Shown one piece after another: positions 47,184 to 56,602 of a stretch of 64,000 bases of DNA. Position 1 is the first letter of the stretch; every line of letters begins with the position of its first letter. Origin of the DNA: Eretmocerus hayati (Eukaryota > Arthropoda > Insecta > Hymenoptera > Aphelinidae). A program made the position numbers and the translations under genes. A model generated the notes under the pieces. That model made no database searches. It saw only the letters and a program-made list of their open reading frames with translations, and was not told the origin of the DNA. Location: positions 59,793,797-59,857,796 of the forward strand of contig CM056744.1 in NCBI GenBank assembly GCA_029851415.1. Direction: 5' to 3'.

Positions 47184-48511
47184 TTAAATATGATCATGGT
47201 AACCCATAGCAAAGTGGAGGGGGGTTTTGCCCTCATCATTGACTGCAGATACTGAGGCTCCGTTCTCTATGAGTATGTTCGCAATTGCAGTGGCCTTCAT
47301 TCCAGGATTAATCGAAAGATGAAGAGGGGTGTTCCCACCTTCAGTGACTGACAATACTGATGCACCATTTTCTATAAGGAACTTCACAATCTCATAGTTT
47401 GAGTCATTATCGTCATAGATGATTGCAAGGTGCAGCGGGGTTGGACCCTCGTCATCTCCATCCATAAGTGAGTCGACATCTGCACCACTGCATACCAGAT
47501 CTTTTGCTAATTCAATATTTCCAAAAATGACAGCTATATCAAAGAGACTGAGTCCATCTGGAGCAACAAAATTTTCTAACACTGACGGGCGTGCACCAAG
47601 GCTCATGGGACCTCTAAGACTTGACAAGGCTGGACCTACTGGATCCAATGACAAGTGGAGAGGAGTGTATCCTCTGCTGTCTCTGGCGAACATGTCTGCT
47701 CCCAATTTGATCAAAATCTCTATCAGCTCTGAATTATATTGAAGTTCCACAGCAAAATGCAGTGGAGTAAAATGATGGAAATTGGAGCCAGGCTTGATGA
47801 TTTTCTTGTTTATGTCGATTTTATGGTTGGAAACAAGGCCTCTTATCTTGGTTGCACAGTCATCACTTTTGAGGAGATGTAATCTAGTGAATCCAAAGTC
47901 GTTGAATTCAGAGTCCTTGTGGATTAGATGACATGACAAAATGTCACGCGTTATATCTATGAATATCTCAGCGCGGCTGGCTTGAGCCACTGCCAGAGCT
48001 ATATCGGATGCAGTATAGTTCAATTTATCTTTGAGAGAATAAGTGGCTCCATGACTGACTATAGTAAAGAGATATTGTTGACCCTCCCAAATGCTGCAGC
48101 AAAGTGAAGTGTGGAAAATCCAGGCCAGAGTTCAGAGTCAAGATTGGTAACTTTGTTCACATTTTCTCCAATATCAATAAAGTGTTTGATAGAATTGATT
48201 CCGATATCTCCTGAACAAGTGCATGCAATATGAAAATATGACGAACCATTGCAGTCGATTGGGTTGGCTCGATTATAAAGATAATGTGACATCATTATAT
48301 CAACATCAACAACACACATTAGGTTATTTTCAAGAGCATAATGAAGAGGTGTTTGACCACGATCATTCTGTAATGTGTAAACAGCTCCCCCCTGCACAAG
48401 TTGCAGTGCAATTGGAATATCTCGTTGTTTCACTGCCACATACAGCAATGAGTCTCTCAGCCTAGTTTCAGGAGGATGGATTGCCTGACTTTGGTCTTTG
48501 TCCTCTGCCAT
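47184..48511 (-). pseudogene. Ankyrin-repeat protein, one frameshift
   Basis: Two frames, 48511-48059 (first ATG at 48511) and 48056-47184, join into one ~440-residue protein if a single frameshift near 48056 is allowed. After the shift the sequence 'SHGATYSLKDK' continues a repeat, so the break is a small indel, not an intron. Repeat signatures: 'RGQTPLHYALE', 'GFSTLHFAAAFG', 'HFTPLHFAVE', 'RGYTPLHLSLD', 'GLSLFDIAVIFGN', 'GPTPLHLAII', 'GNTPLHLSIN', 'GKTPLHFAMG', with '(V/I)LIENGASV'-type second helices: about nine repeats. No other domain, signal peptide or membrane segment. Ankyrin repeats bind other proteins, and the partner cannot be inferred. A single lesion indicates recent loss or an assembly error. 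Confidence 0.82.
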
Positions 48512-48873
48512 CACTATGAAATTCAATGGATAGTACGGATATTAGTGATTTTTTCAAGATGGAAATTGTTTACACCCAATATCCTAGATCTTTCCCTTAA
48601 CGAATTGACTCTGATTTACCCGATATTATTCAGTACTCGTGAAACAATATTAGGAAGAAAACCAATGTATGTCAAATTGACATAGGGAGGGTAGAGAGAA
48701 ATTGACAGTATGAACTACGTGAATATTTGACTTAAATGTGCTATATGGGAAAAGGTTTAAGGAGTAGACTGTAGCGCCACTGGTGGCGCCCGTGCACCGC
48801 CATATTGGCAGAGTTGGGGAAATCGTTCCACACCAGAGACACGGGTGTGTGGCTTGGAGTGAGCAGACCTTTC
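48512..48873. other. Upstream flank of ankyrin gene, no gene recognised
   Basis: Contains the 5' flank of the minus-strand ankyrin gene. No TATA box or initiator could be assigned with confidence. The + frame at 48476-48685 is not supported. Confidence 0.4.
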
Positions 48874-48982
48874 TTTTATAGCCGCCGCGGCTTTAATGGA
48901 GCACATTGCGGCCATCTACGTGGCCTTGACGGCCGCGTAGATCGCCCGCAATGGGCTACATTGAAGCCGGGCGACTATAAAA
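48874..48982. repeat. 109-bp GC-rich hairpin
   Basis: TTTTATAGCCGCC at 48874 pairs with GGGCGACTATAAAA ending at 48982. The inner arms 'tctacgtggcc' / 'ggccgcgtaga' continue the pairing almost to the centre. No loop of note, a few mismatches, both tips AT-rich (TTTTATA). Confidence 0.75.
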
Positions 48983-49127
48983 ACGCGTATGCACTTCGTT
49001 GCGTAATCTAGTATTATGACCGTATTCTCAATTCAAGCGGAGCCCGATGATCGTCACTTCGACCGTATACTCAAGGTAATGAGTAGAGACCCTATGAGTA
49101 GAGACCCTAGGGTCTCTAGTGATGAGC

Positions 49128-49812
49128 TTTAGTTACGCCGTGGACACTAGGGAAAAAAAAGTCCGAGGAAAAATCTGAAAAAATTCGCCCTAAGTAAGTC
49201 GCATCTTGTCAACCTAATGCCGTTGTCGAAAATGTTTGCTCACCCTGCAATATAAATAAACATTCGAGTTATACCACCTAGTATTGCCCATTTCTCTGCA
49301 TAGAAAACCGATACGAGGACAAAAACATTTGCTCATCGTTGCTTTTACCTCACTTGTATTTGCTCAGCCCTCAGAATTGGATGAATCATCATCAATTCTG
49401 AATAAACAATCAAAAACACTTTTTCCAACCCCTAGTACTGTACAAAGCGCAGTGCGCATGTGCCCCGCATGCCATATGCGCACTGCGCATTGTACAGTAC
49501 TTGGGGTTGGAAAGTGTTTTTGATTGTTTATTCGAAATTGATGATGATTCATCCAATTCTGAGGGCTGAGCAAATACAAGTGAGGTAAAAGCAACGATGA
49601 GCAAATGTTTTTGTCCTCGTATCAGTTTTCTATACGGAGAAATGGGCAATACTAGGTGGTATAACTCGAATGTTTATTTATAAAAAATTGGAGGGTGAGC
49701 AAACATCTTTTACAACCGCATTAGGTTGACAAAATGCGGTTTACTTGGGGCAAATTTTTTCAGATTTTTCCTCGGACTTTTTTTCCCCCAGTTTCCACGG
49801 GGTAAAGCTTAA
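49128..49812. mobile_element. ~685-bp foldback element
   Basis: The left arm (49128-49460) and right arm (49470-49812) are near-perfect reverse complements, for example 'agtccgaggaaaaatctgaa' on the left against 'ttcagatttttcctcggact' on the right. The centre is near 49465 with almost no loop and is rich in GCGCA/TGCGC. No coding potential. The open frames at 49284 + and 49410/49364 - are mirror images of each other. Confidence 0.88.
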
Positions 49813-50173
49813 GGTTTATTCGATTATCCAGTTCGGGGCGCACTGGGGCGCTCCAGAGCGCTCTGGAGCGCCCCAGTGCGACCCAAATCGAACGAACGTT
49901 CGGACAGTTCACACCAGTGCGCTCTGGGTCGCCTCAGAAATATTTCAAGCTGTTCCTATGGTTATGCATGTGTGATAGGTGGCGCTCCGACAGATTCTTC
50001 ACCTCAGCATACACGCATAACCATAGGAACGGCTTGAAATATTTCGGAGCCGCCCCAGAGCGCACTGGTGCGAACTGTCCGAACGTTCGTTCGATTTGGG
50101 TCGCACTGGGGCGCTCCAGAGCGCTCTGGAGCGCCCCAGTGCGCCCCGAACTGCATAATCGAATAAACCTTTT
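49813..50173. mobile_element. ~360-bp CG-rich foldback with nested palindromes
   Basis: It abuts the preceding foldback. Arms start at 'aaggtttattcgattat' and end at 'ataatcgaataaacctt'. Each arm contains a perfect self-complementary block GGGGCGCTCCAGAGC/GCTCTGGAGCGCCCC (about 49844-49873 and 50108-50137). Each arm also has CGAACGTTCG. The centre is near 49990. Confidence 0.9.
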
Positions 50174-50283
50174 GTTCGTTTCCGTTTGTGGCCATCAGTG
50201 ATCATAACATTAGATACTTAAGCTTTGGAAATAAGTAGAGACGGCGAATATCAAAGTTCAAATGTTCAAATATTCAAGTTTAA

Positions 50284-50823
50284 ATGATACGACCAGAACT
50301 AACTCGTGTGATGGAGATGTTGAAAAATGTTTGCTTCCGGGGCGAGGAGATTAATGCAACCATCAGGTTGTACATCGAGAGTCGTTATCGGTACTTCAGG
50401 TTTGATACTGTCATAGACATGTACATGTACTTAGCACAAGATGCGAAAGCTCTTCGCAAATTGCTTCATGGTATAAGATCTAGGACTGCAATCGAAACCA
50501 TGGAGATAGGAATGAAAATGGAAAATTTCGATGTATTCACTTGTGCATACAAAGCTTGTGTTGAGACAGGCAAGAACGGAATCATGCTCCACATGCTCCA
50601 TCAGTATACCATAATTATCAGAAGATTGATTCATATCCTCAGAAATCAGTACATGAGAATAGAGGATCAAAGAGCGATGCGGAACTTGGAAATTTTCAAA
50701 GATCAATTTTTGTATATGAATTCTCATCTAGTTGGTCTAATTTCTTCTGATCCATGTGGAATCAATTGTCATTTTAATAATTCACTCTTTCTACTTACAG
50801 GCAAACCCTTGAAGAGATGCTGA
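50284..50823 (+). CDS. Unknown 179-residue protein
   Basis: Intact frame from ATG 50284 to TGA. The sequence is predicted by eye to be mostly helical: amphipathic stretches 'NATIRLYIESRYRY', 'TVIDMYMYLAQDAKALRKLL', 'LHMLHQYTIIIRRLIHIL', and a Cys-containing C-terminus. No signal peptide, membrane segment or known motif was recognised. It lies inside the giant TIR element 0.5 kb from the right subterminal repeats. A second frame at 50884-51120 (78 codons) follows on the same strand and might be a downstream exon. Codon content looks like real coding more than random AT-rich DNA, but no homologue can be named. Confidence 0.45.
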   Translation: MIRPELTRVMEMLKNVCFRGEEINATIRLYIESRYRYFRFDTVIDMYMYLAQDAKALRKLLHGIRSRTAIETMEIGMKMENFDVFTCAYKACVETGKNGIMLHMLHQYTIIIRRLIHILRNQYMRIEDQRAMRNLEIFKDQFLYMNSHLVGLISSDPCGINCHFNNSLFLLTGKPLKRC

Positions 50824-51354
50824 AATATTTTTAAAATTGAATCATGCCTTGCTCTGATAATTTTCTCATTTGTTGAATATTTTTTGATACTAAATATGAT
50901 CATCAGTGGCGAAGGCAATTCCCTTTCTTATCCAATCGTAGCGATTAATCTTAGCATGTTTCATCCCTGCAGCACCCAAGACTGCCCATACCAAAATCCT
51001 GAGCTTGAGAAACCCAGTTCATCAAATCTGGAGTCAATGCAGAAGTTGCATGATTCAAAATTGAAATATCTATTGATTCAATCAGTGATTTCTATCATTG
51101 TTTGTGAAATTTGCATTTAGTCCTCTCCAGGATTTGGTGAAGGGCTTGTCAGGAGATTTTCATTAGTTGGAGCTCTTGTTGATCCTGAGGTTACTCACTG
51201 AGTTCTATGAAATTCAAAAAAGGAGAAATATTGAAATATCAACAATCTTGGGAATCATTGTTAAAAATTGGCTCCAGATGGACAAAAACAGGTTAAATGA
51301 AACCAAATTCATAGATCATAAATCGCTGACCTAGGATCCATATTTGAGAATGAG
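50824..51354. other. No confident gene; one short ORF
   Basis: A 78-codon frame at 50884-51120 on + ('HPCSTQDCPYQNPELEKPSS' in its centre) lacks a recognisable domain. The rest is AT-rich unique DNA leading into the right subterminal repeats. Confidence 0.35.
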
Positions 51355-51760
51355 TGGAAAGAAATATAGCGTCCCAGAAATTGGAAATATATATGAAAAA
51401 AATCCAGGAACGCTTTATATATGATATATGACTGATACTTCCATTTTCTGGGATATATATTTGAGAGAAATATATAATCCCGGAAATAGAGAATATATAT
51501 TAAAAAAGGCCGAGAACGCTCGAAATATTATATTTAACCATATATTGCCAAATTCTGGGACGAAATATATATATTTAAGAAATATATTTTCGTATATTTA
51601 TTTCGTCCCGGAAATTGAGAATATAGCAAATATTTTCAAATACTGGGACGTCCTGGAAAATGATAATATTCAAGGAAGTCTTCTGGGACGTCCCGGAAAT
51701 TAGAAAAAATCCCAGAAATTGGAAAAGTATCGCACGAAATATCCCGGAATCTGAAGCTAT

Positions 51761-51765
<5 letters not shown>
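51355..51765 (-). repeat. Right terminal/subterminal region of giant element
   Basis: Variants of TTCTGGGACG / CGTCCCGGAA repeat at short spacing, for example near 51370, 51450, 51555, 51645 and 51685. The last ~28 bp are the inverted copy of the left end at 30454. Confidence 0.72.
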
Positions 51766-51798
<33 letters not shown>

Positions 51799-51902
51799 GG
51801 ACATCAGGTGATGTCCACCAGAGCTCTGTCTCTATCACTCTCGATGCCTCGATATTCGTGCGACTCAGGCCTGTGATATACAGATATATACAGAATTGAA
51901 CA
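51766..51902 (-). repeat. BEL/Pao 5' LTR, outer part
   Basis: TA run followed by the hairpin GTGGACATCAGG-TGATGTCCAC and LTR sequence to TG(TTCAATTC) at 51902. It matches 20161-20267 of the 3' LTR with about three differences. It supplies exactly the portion missing from the LTR copy at 29182-29583. Confidence 0.88.
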
Positions 51903-53681
51903 CTCTCTACTACCAAAATGCACACTCTATAAAGTATAAACATAGGGAATTTGAATGCAATCTTTTCCAATTATCAATCGTTCCTGATATTGTTTGTATA
52001 ACTGAAACTTGGCTAACTGAAGATGTGAGTTTTACCTTGGATGGCTATAGAATATTCAGAGCTGATAGAATATCAGGCAGAGGAGGTGGTACAATGATTG
52101 CAGTGAAGAAACGTATAGAGTCTGATTTGATTCTCGTTGAGAACATCTGTGGTCAATATCTTGCCATCGAGATCCTAGGATCTACAAACTATATAGTCAT
52201 CAGTGCTTACTTTAGGCCTTCATTACCAGCTCTAAGATTTGATGGTCATGATTTTATCATTCTAGGTGACTTCAATCTACCTCATATAAATTGACAGTCT
52301 GACCCATTTCCAATTTTATCAGAAGATCAAACTACTGAATAGGCATCAATATGTGCCAGTATACTTTTATCAGCACTAACCTCACTCAGAGTGATCCAAC
52401 TAATGGGAACACATGCCACCAAAGGATATTCGCTGGACCAGTTGTTTGTTCCTTGCTATCTAATGGAGAAGATAGAGATTGATGAAGACATGATAAAGCC
52501 TGATTCACACCATATATCATCTTTATGGTACTTCGAGTCATCTTCATCTACACTAGTCGGAGAAACTTCTTGCAGACGGAATTTCAAGAAAGCTGACATC
52601 AGTAACATCAAGGCAGCATTATCCGGAATAGATTGGAAGAAAGTTTTGAATAACTGTGACAGTGACTCGATGGTGGAGAAATTCAATTCTCACGTTTCAG
52701 AAATCATCAGTGAAAATGTACCTATTGTCAGTGTTGAGAATTATACTTTCCCAGAATGGTACGATCAAGAGCTAGAAGACAAAGTATATGAAGAGAAGTA
52801 AGCTCATCTCAAGTGGAAACTCTCCAATTCTCTGCAGTGTGAAATTAAATTCAAGAAATTGCGAGCTGAATGCATACGTTTGTCTAGAGCCAAATACAAG
52901 AAACATGTAGATAATCTTGAGTTAGATGCTTTTGCAAATTCTAGGAAATTTTGGCAATATTACAAGAGCAAGCAATCGACCAATGAAATTCCATCTGAAT
53001 TTTATTTCAAATCAAAAGGATCTGAGACTAATGAGGAATCTTCAAATGTTTTTGCTGACTTTTTCGGTCCCGTCTATCAGAATGAGTCTTCCCCAGACCT
53101 CCCGGTCAAGCCTACTTCGCACTCCTTATCCCAAATCATAGTTTCATCTGCGAGAGTTCATCCAGAAATAAGTAGACTTAATAATTTTACAAATTCTAAC
53201 CTAGATGTTTGCCCATCGATGTTTATAGAGATGTTTGCTGCTGAACTAGAAAAACCTGTCAGTACTAGTTTTAATCATTCTTTTTCACATCGTATTTTCC
53301 CCGCAGTTCGGGAGCAATCCTTGATTAAGCCTATTTTCAAAAGTGGATATAAATTAGACGTTCAAAACTATAGGCCTGTCTCGAACATTGGCACAGTTGC
53401 CAAACTTTTTGACTCGATTGCTACATCTTATCTCACTCATTTTCTGGCACCGGAATTCATCTAGGAGCAACACGCTTTTATGAAAGAACGATCAATCATC
53501 TCCAACCTCATTATTTTTGGAAATTTTTTGCATAAAGCCTTGAATGGAAATTTACAAGTCGACGCTATTCATACTGATTCCTCAAAGGCTTTAGACACTG
53601 TAAACCACATAAGATTTGTAGCTAAGCTATGTAATCATGGCTTGAGCGGATGTAGTCTCAAATGGATCGAATCATATCTTA
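51903..53681 (+). pseudogene. LINE ORF2: endonuclease and first part of reverse transcriptase
   Basis: Starts with an APE-type endonuclease: 'LYYQNAHSIK' (substrate/metal-site region), 'VCITETWL' with the catalytic Glu, 'YRIFRADR', 'GGGTMIAVKK', and 'FIILGDFNLPHI' with Asp/Asn of the active site. A linker (52391-52801) and the pre-RT segment follow. Reverse transcriptase then begins: 'DVQNYRPVSNI', 'EQHAFMKERS', 'DAIHTDSSKALDTVNH' (first catalytic Asp), 'LKWIESYL'. It is broken by stops at 52293, 52799 and 53462 and by frameshifts. A 329-bp palindrome is inserted at 53682. The missing ORF1 is at 18736-19690, on the other side of the BEL element. Confidence 0.88.
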
Positions 53682-54010
53682 CAAGGGGGAACCACGGGGT
53701 CCGGGTCGCCAATCATCCCCAAAATGTTTTCACAGTTTGGTGCCATCTAGAATATGAGAAATCTAGAGTAACTCCGTCAAATGGGCCCCCTGTCGAGAGC
53801 TACAAGCAAAAACGTTAGCACTACCAGTATATATATATATATCACTTTTTAATATGGGCCTATATAAGCAATGTTAATCCCAGTGGCTGTATCTCTGGAC
53901 AGGAGACCCATTTGACGGAGTTACTCTGGATTCTTCATATACTCGATAGTACAAAACTGTAACAAAATCTTGGGGGAGATTGGTGACCCGGCCCCCGTGG
54001 TCCCCCCTTG
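53682..54010. mobile_element. 329-bp palindromic MITE with TTA target duplication
   Basis: Ends read CAAGGGGGAACCACGGGG and its inverted counterpart CAAGGGGGGACCACGGGG. Perfect TTA flanks occur at 53679-53681 and 54011-54013. Removing the element and one TTA restores the LINE frame. The arms also share 'agagtaactccgtcaaatgg'. The middle has a TA run and unmatched sequence. TTA duplications are the hallmark of PIF/Harbinger insertions, so a Harbinger-type MITE is the best guess. Confidence 0.88.
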
Positions 54011-54013
54011 TTA

Positions 54014-54240
54014 GTAGTAGATCACAAAAGGTAGTAATTCGAAACTCATCATTCTTACCGACAATGAATAGATCAGGTGTACCTTAAGGCTCACACTTTG
54101 GATCCCTTCTTTTCTAAACATATACTAATGACCTACCTAGCATGATAGAAAACAGTAATTTTCTTTTGTATGCGGACGACTTGGAAATTTTCAAAGTGGA
54201 AAGGCCACTATTTTCCTTTGAGTGTTAGATTGAAGAGACA
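54014..54240 (+). pseudogene. LINE ORF2: second part of reverse transcriptase
   Basis: Continues the LINE after the MITE. A GVP-stop-GSHFG block replaces the usual GVPQGS (in-frame TAA near 54085), then 'YTNDLPSMIENSNFLLYADDLEIFK' in parts: 'YTNDLPSMIEN' and 'LLYADDLEIFK' with both catalytic Asp (about 54170-54200). Similarity is lost soon after, so the 3' end of the LINE is missing. Confidence 0.82.
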
Positions 54241-56211
54241 CTGGAATGATTTGTTTGAAGAAATACGGTCCATGAAATGAGGACAATACAAATCCAGTAT
54301 TGAAAATATTGAAAAGAAAGTCCATATAATTTCATTTAAAGTTACCATGTTATCACTTGGAAGTTTATTAAAATATTATGATGCTCTTACTTCTACTCAT
54401 ATCAATTAATCTCATCTTGATTTATTTATATAAACTATCATTATCTAATTGATGCAGTTTAAGGAAGCCCCGCCATACGGCAAGAAGAAAAACTATTATT
54501 ATACTTTTGGTGATTCATGTAATGGGCTACATAGCCCGGATACTGTTAAAATGAAAATAAATATCATCCAAATGGCCTCAATAATTCACGACAACATCAC
54601 AGATTCGGTCTGTAGAAGTAATCGTTCGGAATCATCCACCATCCGTTTGAGAATCCAAATTATCGGAATGAATGAATATCTGACGACAATTTTGGAGCTG
54701 TATTGTAACAGCGCTCCCGACGATTCAAGTTACCAAATTTTGCGCGCTCCATCAACAGTTATTCAACATCCACTACGTGAATGATCCTTCAAGCAAAAGA
54801 TTAGAGATGGAGAAAATCCACCACAGATAGGTCTCAGTGAATGATTATGATTGATTTCTACTATATCAATCAAAATTTAATTAATTGACAAGGTTCTGGG
54901 TACTATAGAGAGCCTTCGGGATAGAATCAATCAGAGATGAGATGAATTCTTCCAAGTGTGCTCTCCCTCGCCGAACTCCGGTGATTTTTTCGATTTCTGA
55001 TCTTTCCCTTGGAACATGCTCCAAGTAGAGAAAATAGGAGACGTTCCTTGGAGCTCCAAAATTTGATGATTTTCATCGAATTCCCGAGAGAGTTGTAATA
55101 ATACCGCTGGAAAATCATCATCACCTCATCCAGATGATGATATACGGATTGGGCTTGTATAACCGATAAATGTATTCTAATGACTTGGATTCCCGCACGA
55201 ACGTCTAATATACCATTCAAAATCTAATAAATTGGATGGCATCTGTTTCAATTCGTTTCGCAGCCAAATGTGTCATCTAACCCTACGCAAGCATACGCAA
55301 GAATATTGATTTTGTGATGGATTTTCTGTTTGTTACATCAAAAAGGTAGGAAGAAGAGTGATTCAAATCAATTCGGGAATCCATATGGGTAATCCCACTC
55401 TAAATATTCCTACGGGAGAGGTACTGACTCAGAGTTTCTCCTGAGCACTTTAATCCGATTCTAAGGCATTACATGAAATTTTCACTACTAATGGATCCCA
55501 TCAAAATCTCCTAGGTATCTCGAGCGTATTTCACTTCATCCTTCGAAATCATATCCGGTCAGAACATTTGGGTTCCTTCTCAGAGGAATGCATATCCCTC
55601 TGATCCAGGTAGGGGTACGATCATGAGGATAGCGGCGTTCAAAAGGTTCCAAGAGAACCTATCGAAATTTACCTGGTGGAGTCAAGTTCGTATTCACGAG
55701 CGGTTTTCTTGATCCAAGGAATTAGAAACAGAGGATTCATCCCTCAGGACTGATTTTTGTGATCCCTGAAAATCCGTAATTTGATGAGTAATCGCGTGTT
55801 CTTGTGACGAAAAGACGTTCGGAATCGTTTTACTTTTCCTACACGGTAGCCAGAAGTCTTAGATAGGACCTCGATCTAAGCCATGATGAGCTCTGTCATG
55901 AAGTATCTCGATTTTCATCAATGTGGATGTTTCATCCGATTCGACGTAGTTTCCGAATTCCACAGTATTTTCAAATCTTGGCCAAATTCTCTGAGCAGCG
56001 TTTTTTTCCAAAATTTGCCAGACTACTTCACACCCTGAGATATCAGGAGTGATAGGAAGCCGAGATATTTTGACTGACTCGGAACACAAGATACAACCCG
56101 GAATCGTTGGAGTCTACTCAGATCACTCACACTCACAGTATTTTCATGTAGTCTCAGGGGCTTATGGACACATGAATCACGTTGGAGATAAACAACAGAA
56201 GAACAACTTAC
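54241..56211. other. No confident gene (possible PI4KA intron)
   Basis: AT-rich DNA. Open frames at 54449-54784 (+), 54927-55220 (-) and 55859-56089 (-) have no recognised domain. As the PI4KA exon at 56212-56602 points this way, at least the right part should be intron, but no next PI4KA exon was recognised. Confidence 0.4.
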
Positions 56212-56602
56212 ATCTCGTTTGGACCGTTAGCTCATCATGTTGATCTTTGTGGCTTCGGATGAGGTTAGTTAAAGTAACTAAAGTTTCAACTTGAGCTTGA
56301 AGAATATCTTCTCGAGCATCATCGCATCTCATGAATATATCGCTCAAGAGTGTGTTTAAACAGAAACTGAACCACTCAGCTGTTGGAATTCTACCGTTAG
56401 TAGTATATGAAATATCTTCCAACCAAACAGCTTTCGGCAATCCCTTCAATACTCGTAAAATATAAGGCAATATCCTATTTTTGTATTGAAATTGTGATTC
56501 GAGAAAGTAAATTCCCAAGGCAAGGGTAGCATTCTGATTTCTTCGATCCAATCGGAATACTCCGGCTGCTTGTTCAGGGCATCTCTTGAACAGCCAGTCA
56601 AC
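56212..56602 (-). CDS. PI4KA: Exon of phosphatidylinositol 4-kinase alpha
   Basis: Minus-strand exon of 391 bp with a clean acceptor (TTTCTTTCAG before 56602) and donor (GTAAGT after 56212). It encodes about 130 residues from the N-terminal helical region of PI4KIII-alpha: 'CPEQAAGVFRLDRR', 'ALGIYFLESQFQYK', 'ILPYILRVLKGLPKAVWLED', 'FSFCLNTLLSDI'. The enzyme makes PI4P at the plasma membrane in a complex with TTC7/EFR3 proteins. This part is scaffold, not the kinase domain. The exon is open, with no lesion. Phase is 0 at the start and 1 at the end. Neighbouring exons were not found within the window, so the gene either has long introns rich in transposons or this is an isolated copy. Confidence 0.85.

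Larger units (their letters stand above)
30454..51765. mobile_element. Giant 21.3-kb TIR element (satellite plus gene cargo)
   Basis: Left end TTTGTATAGCTTCAGATTC at 30454 and its reverse complement at 51765, each followed outside by a TA run. Both ends have several hundred base pairs of subterminal TTCTGGGACGTCCCAGAA-type motifs. The flanks are the two halves of one BEL 5' LTR, which proves that everything between (with the 847-bp foldback) was inserted as later DNA. Contents: an exon-like fragment (31.4-31.7 kb), a 14-kb satellite, an ankyrin gene, nested palindromes, and an unknown 179-aa ORF. No transposase was recognised, so it may be non-autonomous, a composite of several insertions, or use an unknown enzyme. 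A target duplication cannot be read because the site is (TA)n. Confidence 0.72.
19763..51902 (-). mobile_element. BEL/Pao LTR retrotransposon (interrupted)
   Basis: Complete but dead BEL/Pao element on the minus strand, stretched over 32 kb by later insertions. The 3' LTR is at 19763-20267. Internal DNA runs 20268-29181, with a 1,730-bp foldback at 21079-22808. The 5' LTR is split into 29182-29583 and 51766-51902. LTR termini are TG...CA. Host flanks are ctctt (before 19763) and ctctc (after 51902), a plausible 5-bp target duplication with one change. The host is a LINE whose ORF1 and ORF2 lie on the two sides. About a dozen LTR differences over ~390 bp were counted by eye, so the insertion is not very old. 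Confidence 0.82.

Noticed and set aside
54449..56089. Further PI4KA exons at 55859-56089 or 54927-55220 on -
   Set aside because: Translations do not resemble the next region of the kinase, and no acceptor/donor pair with a matching phase was found.
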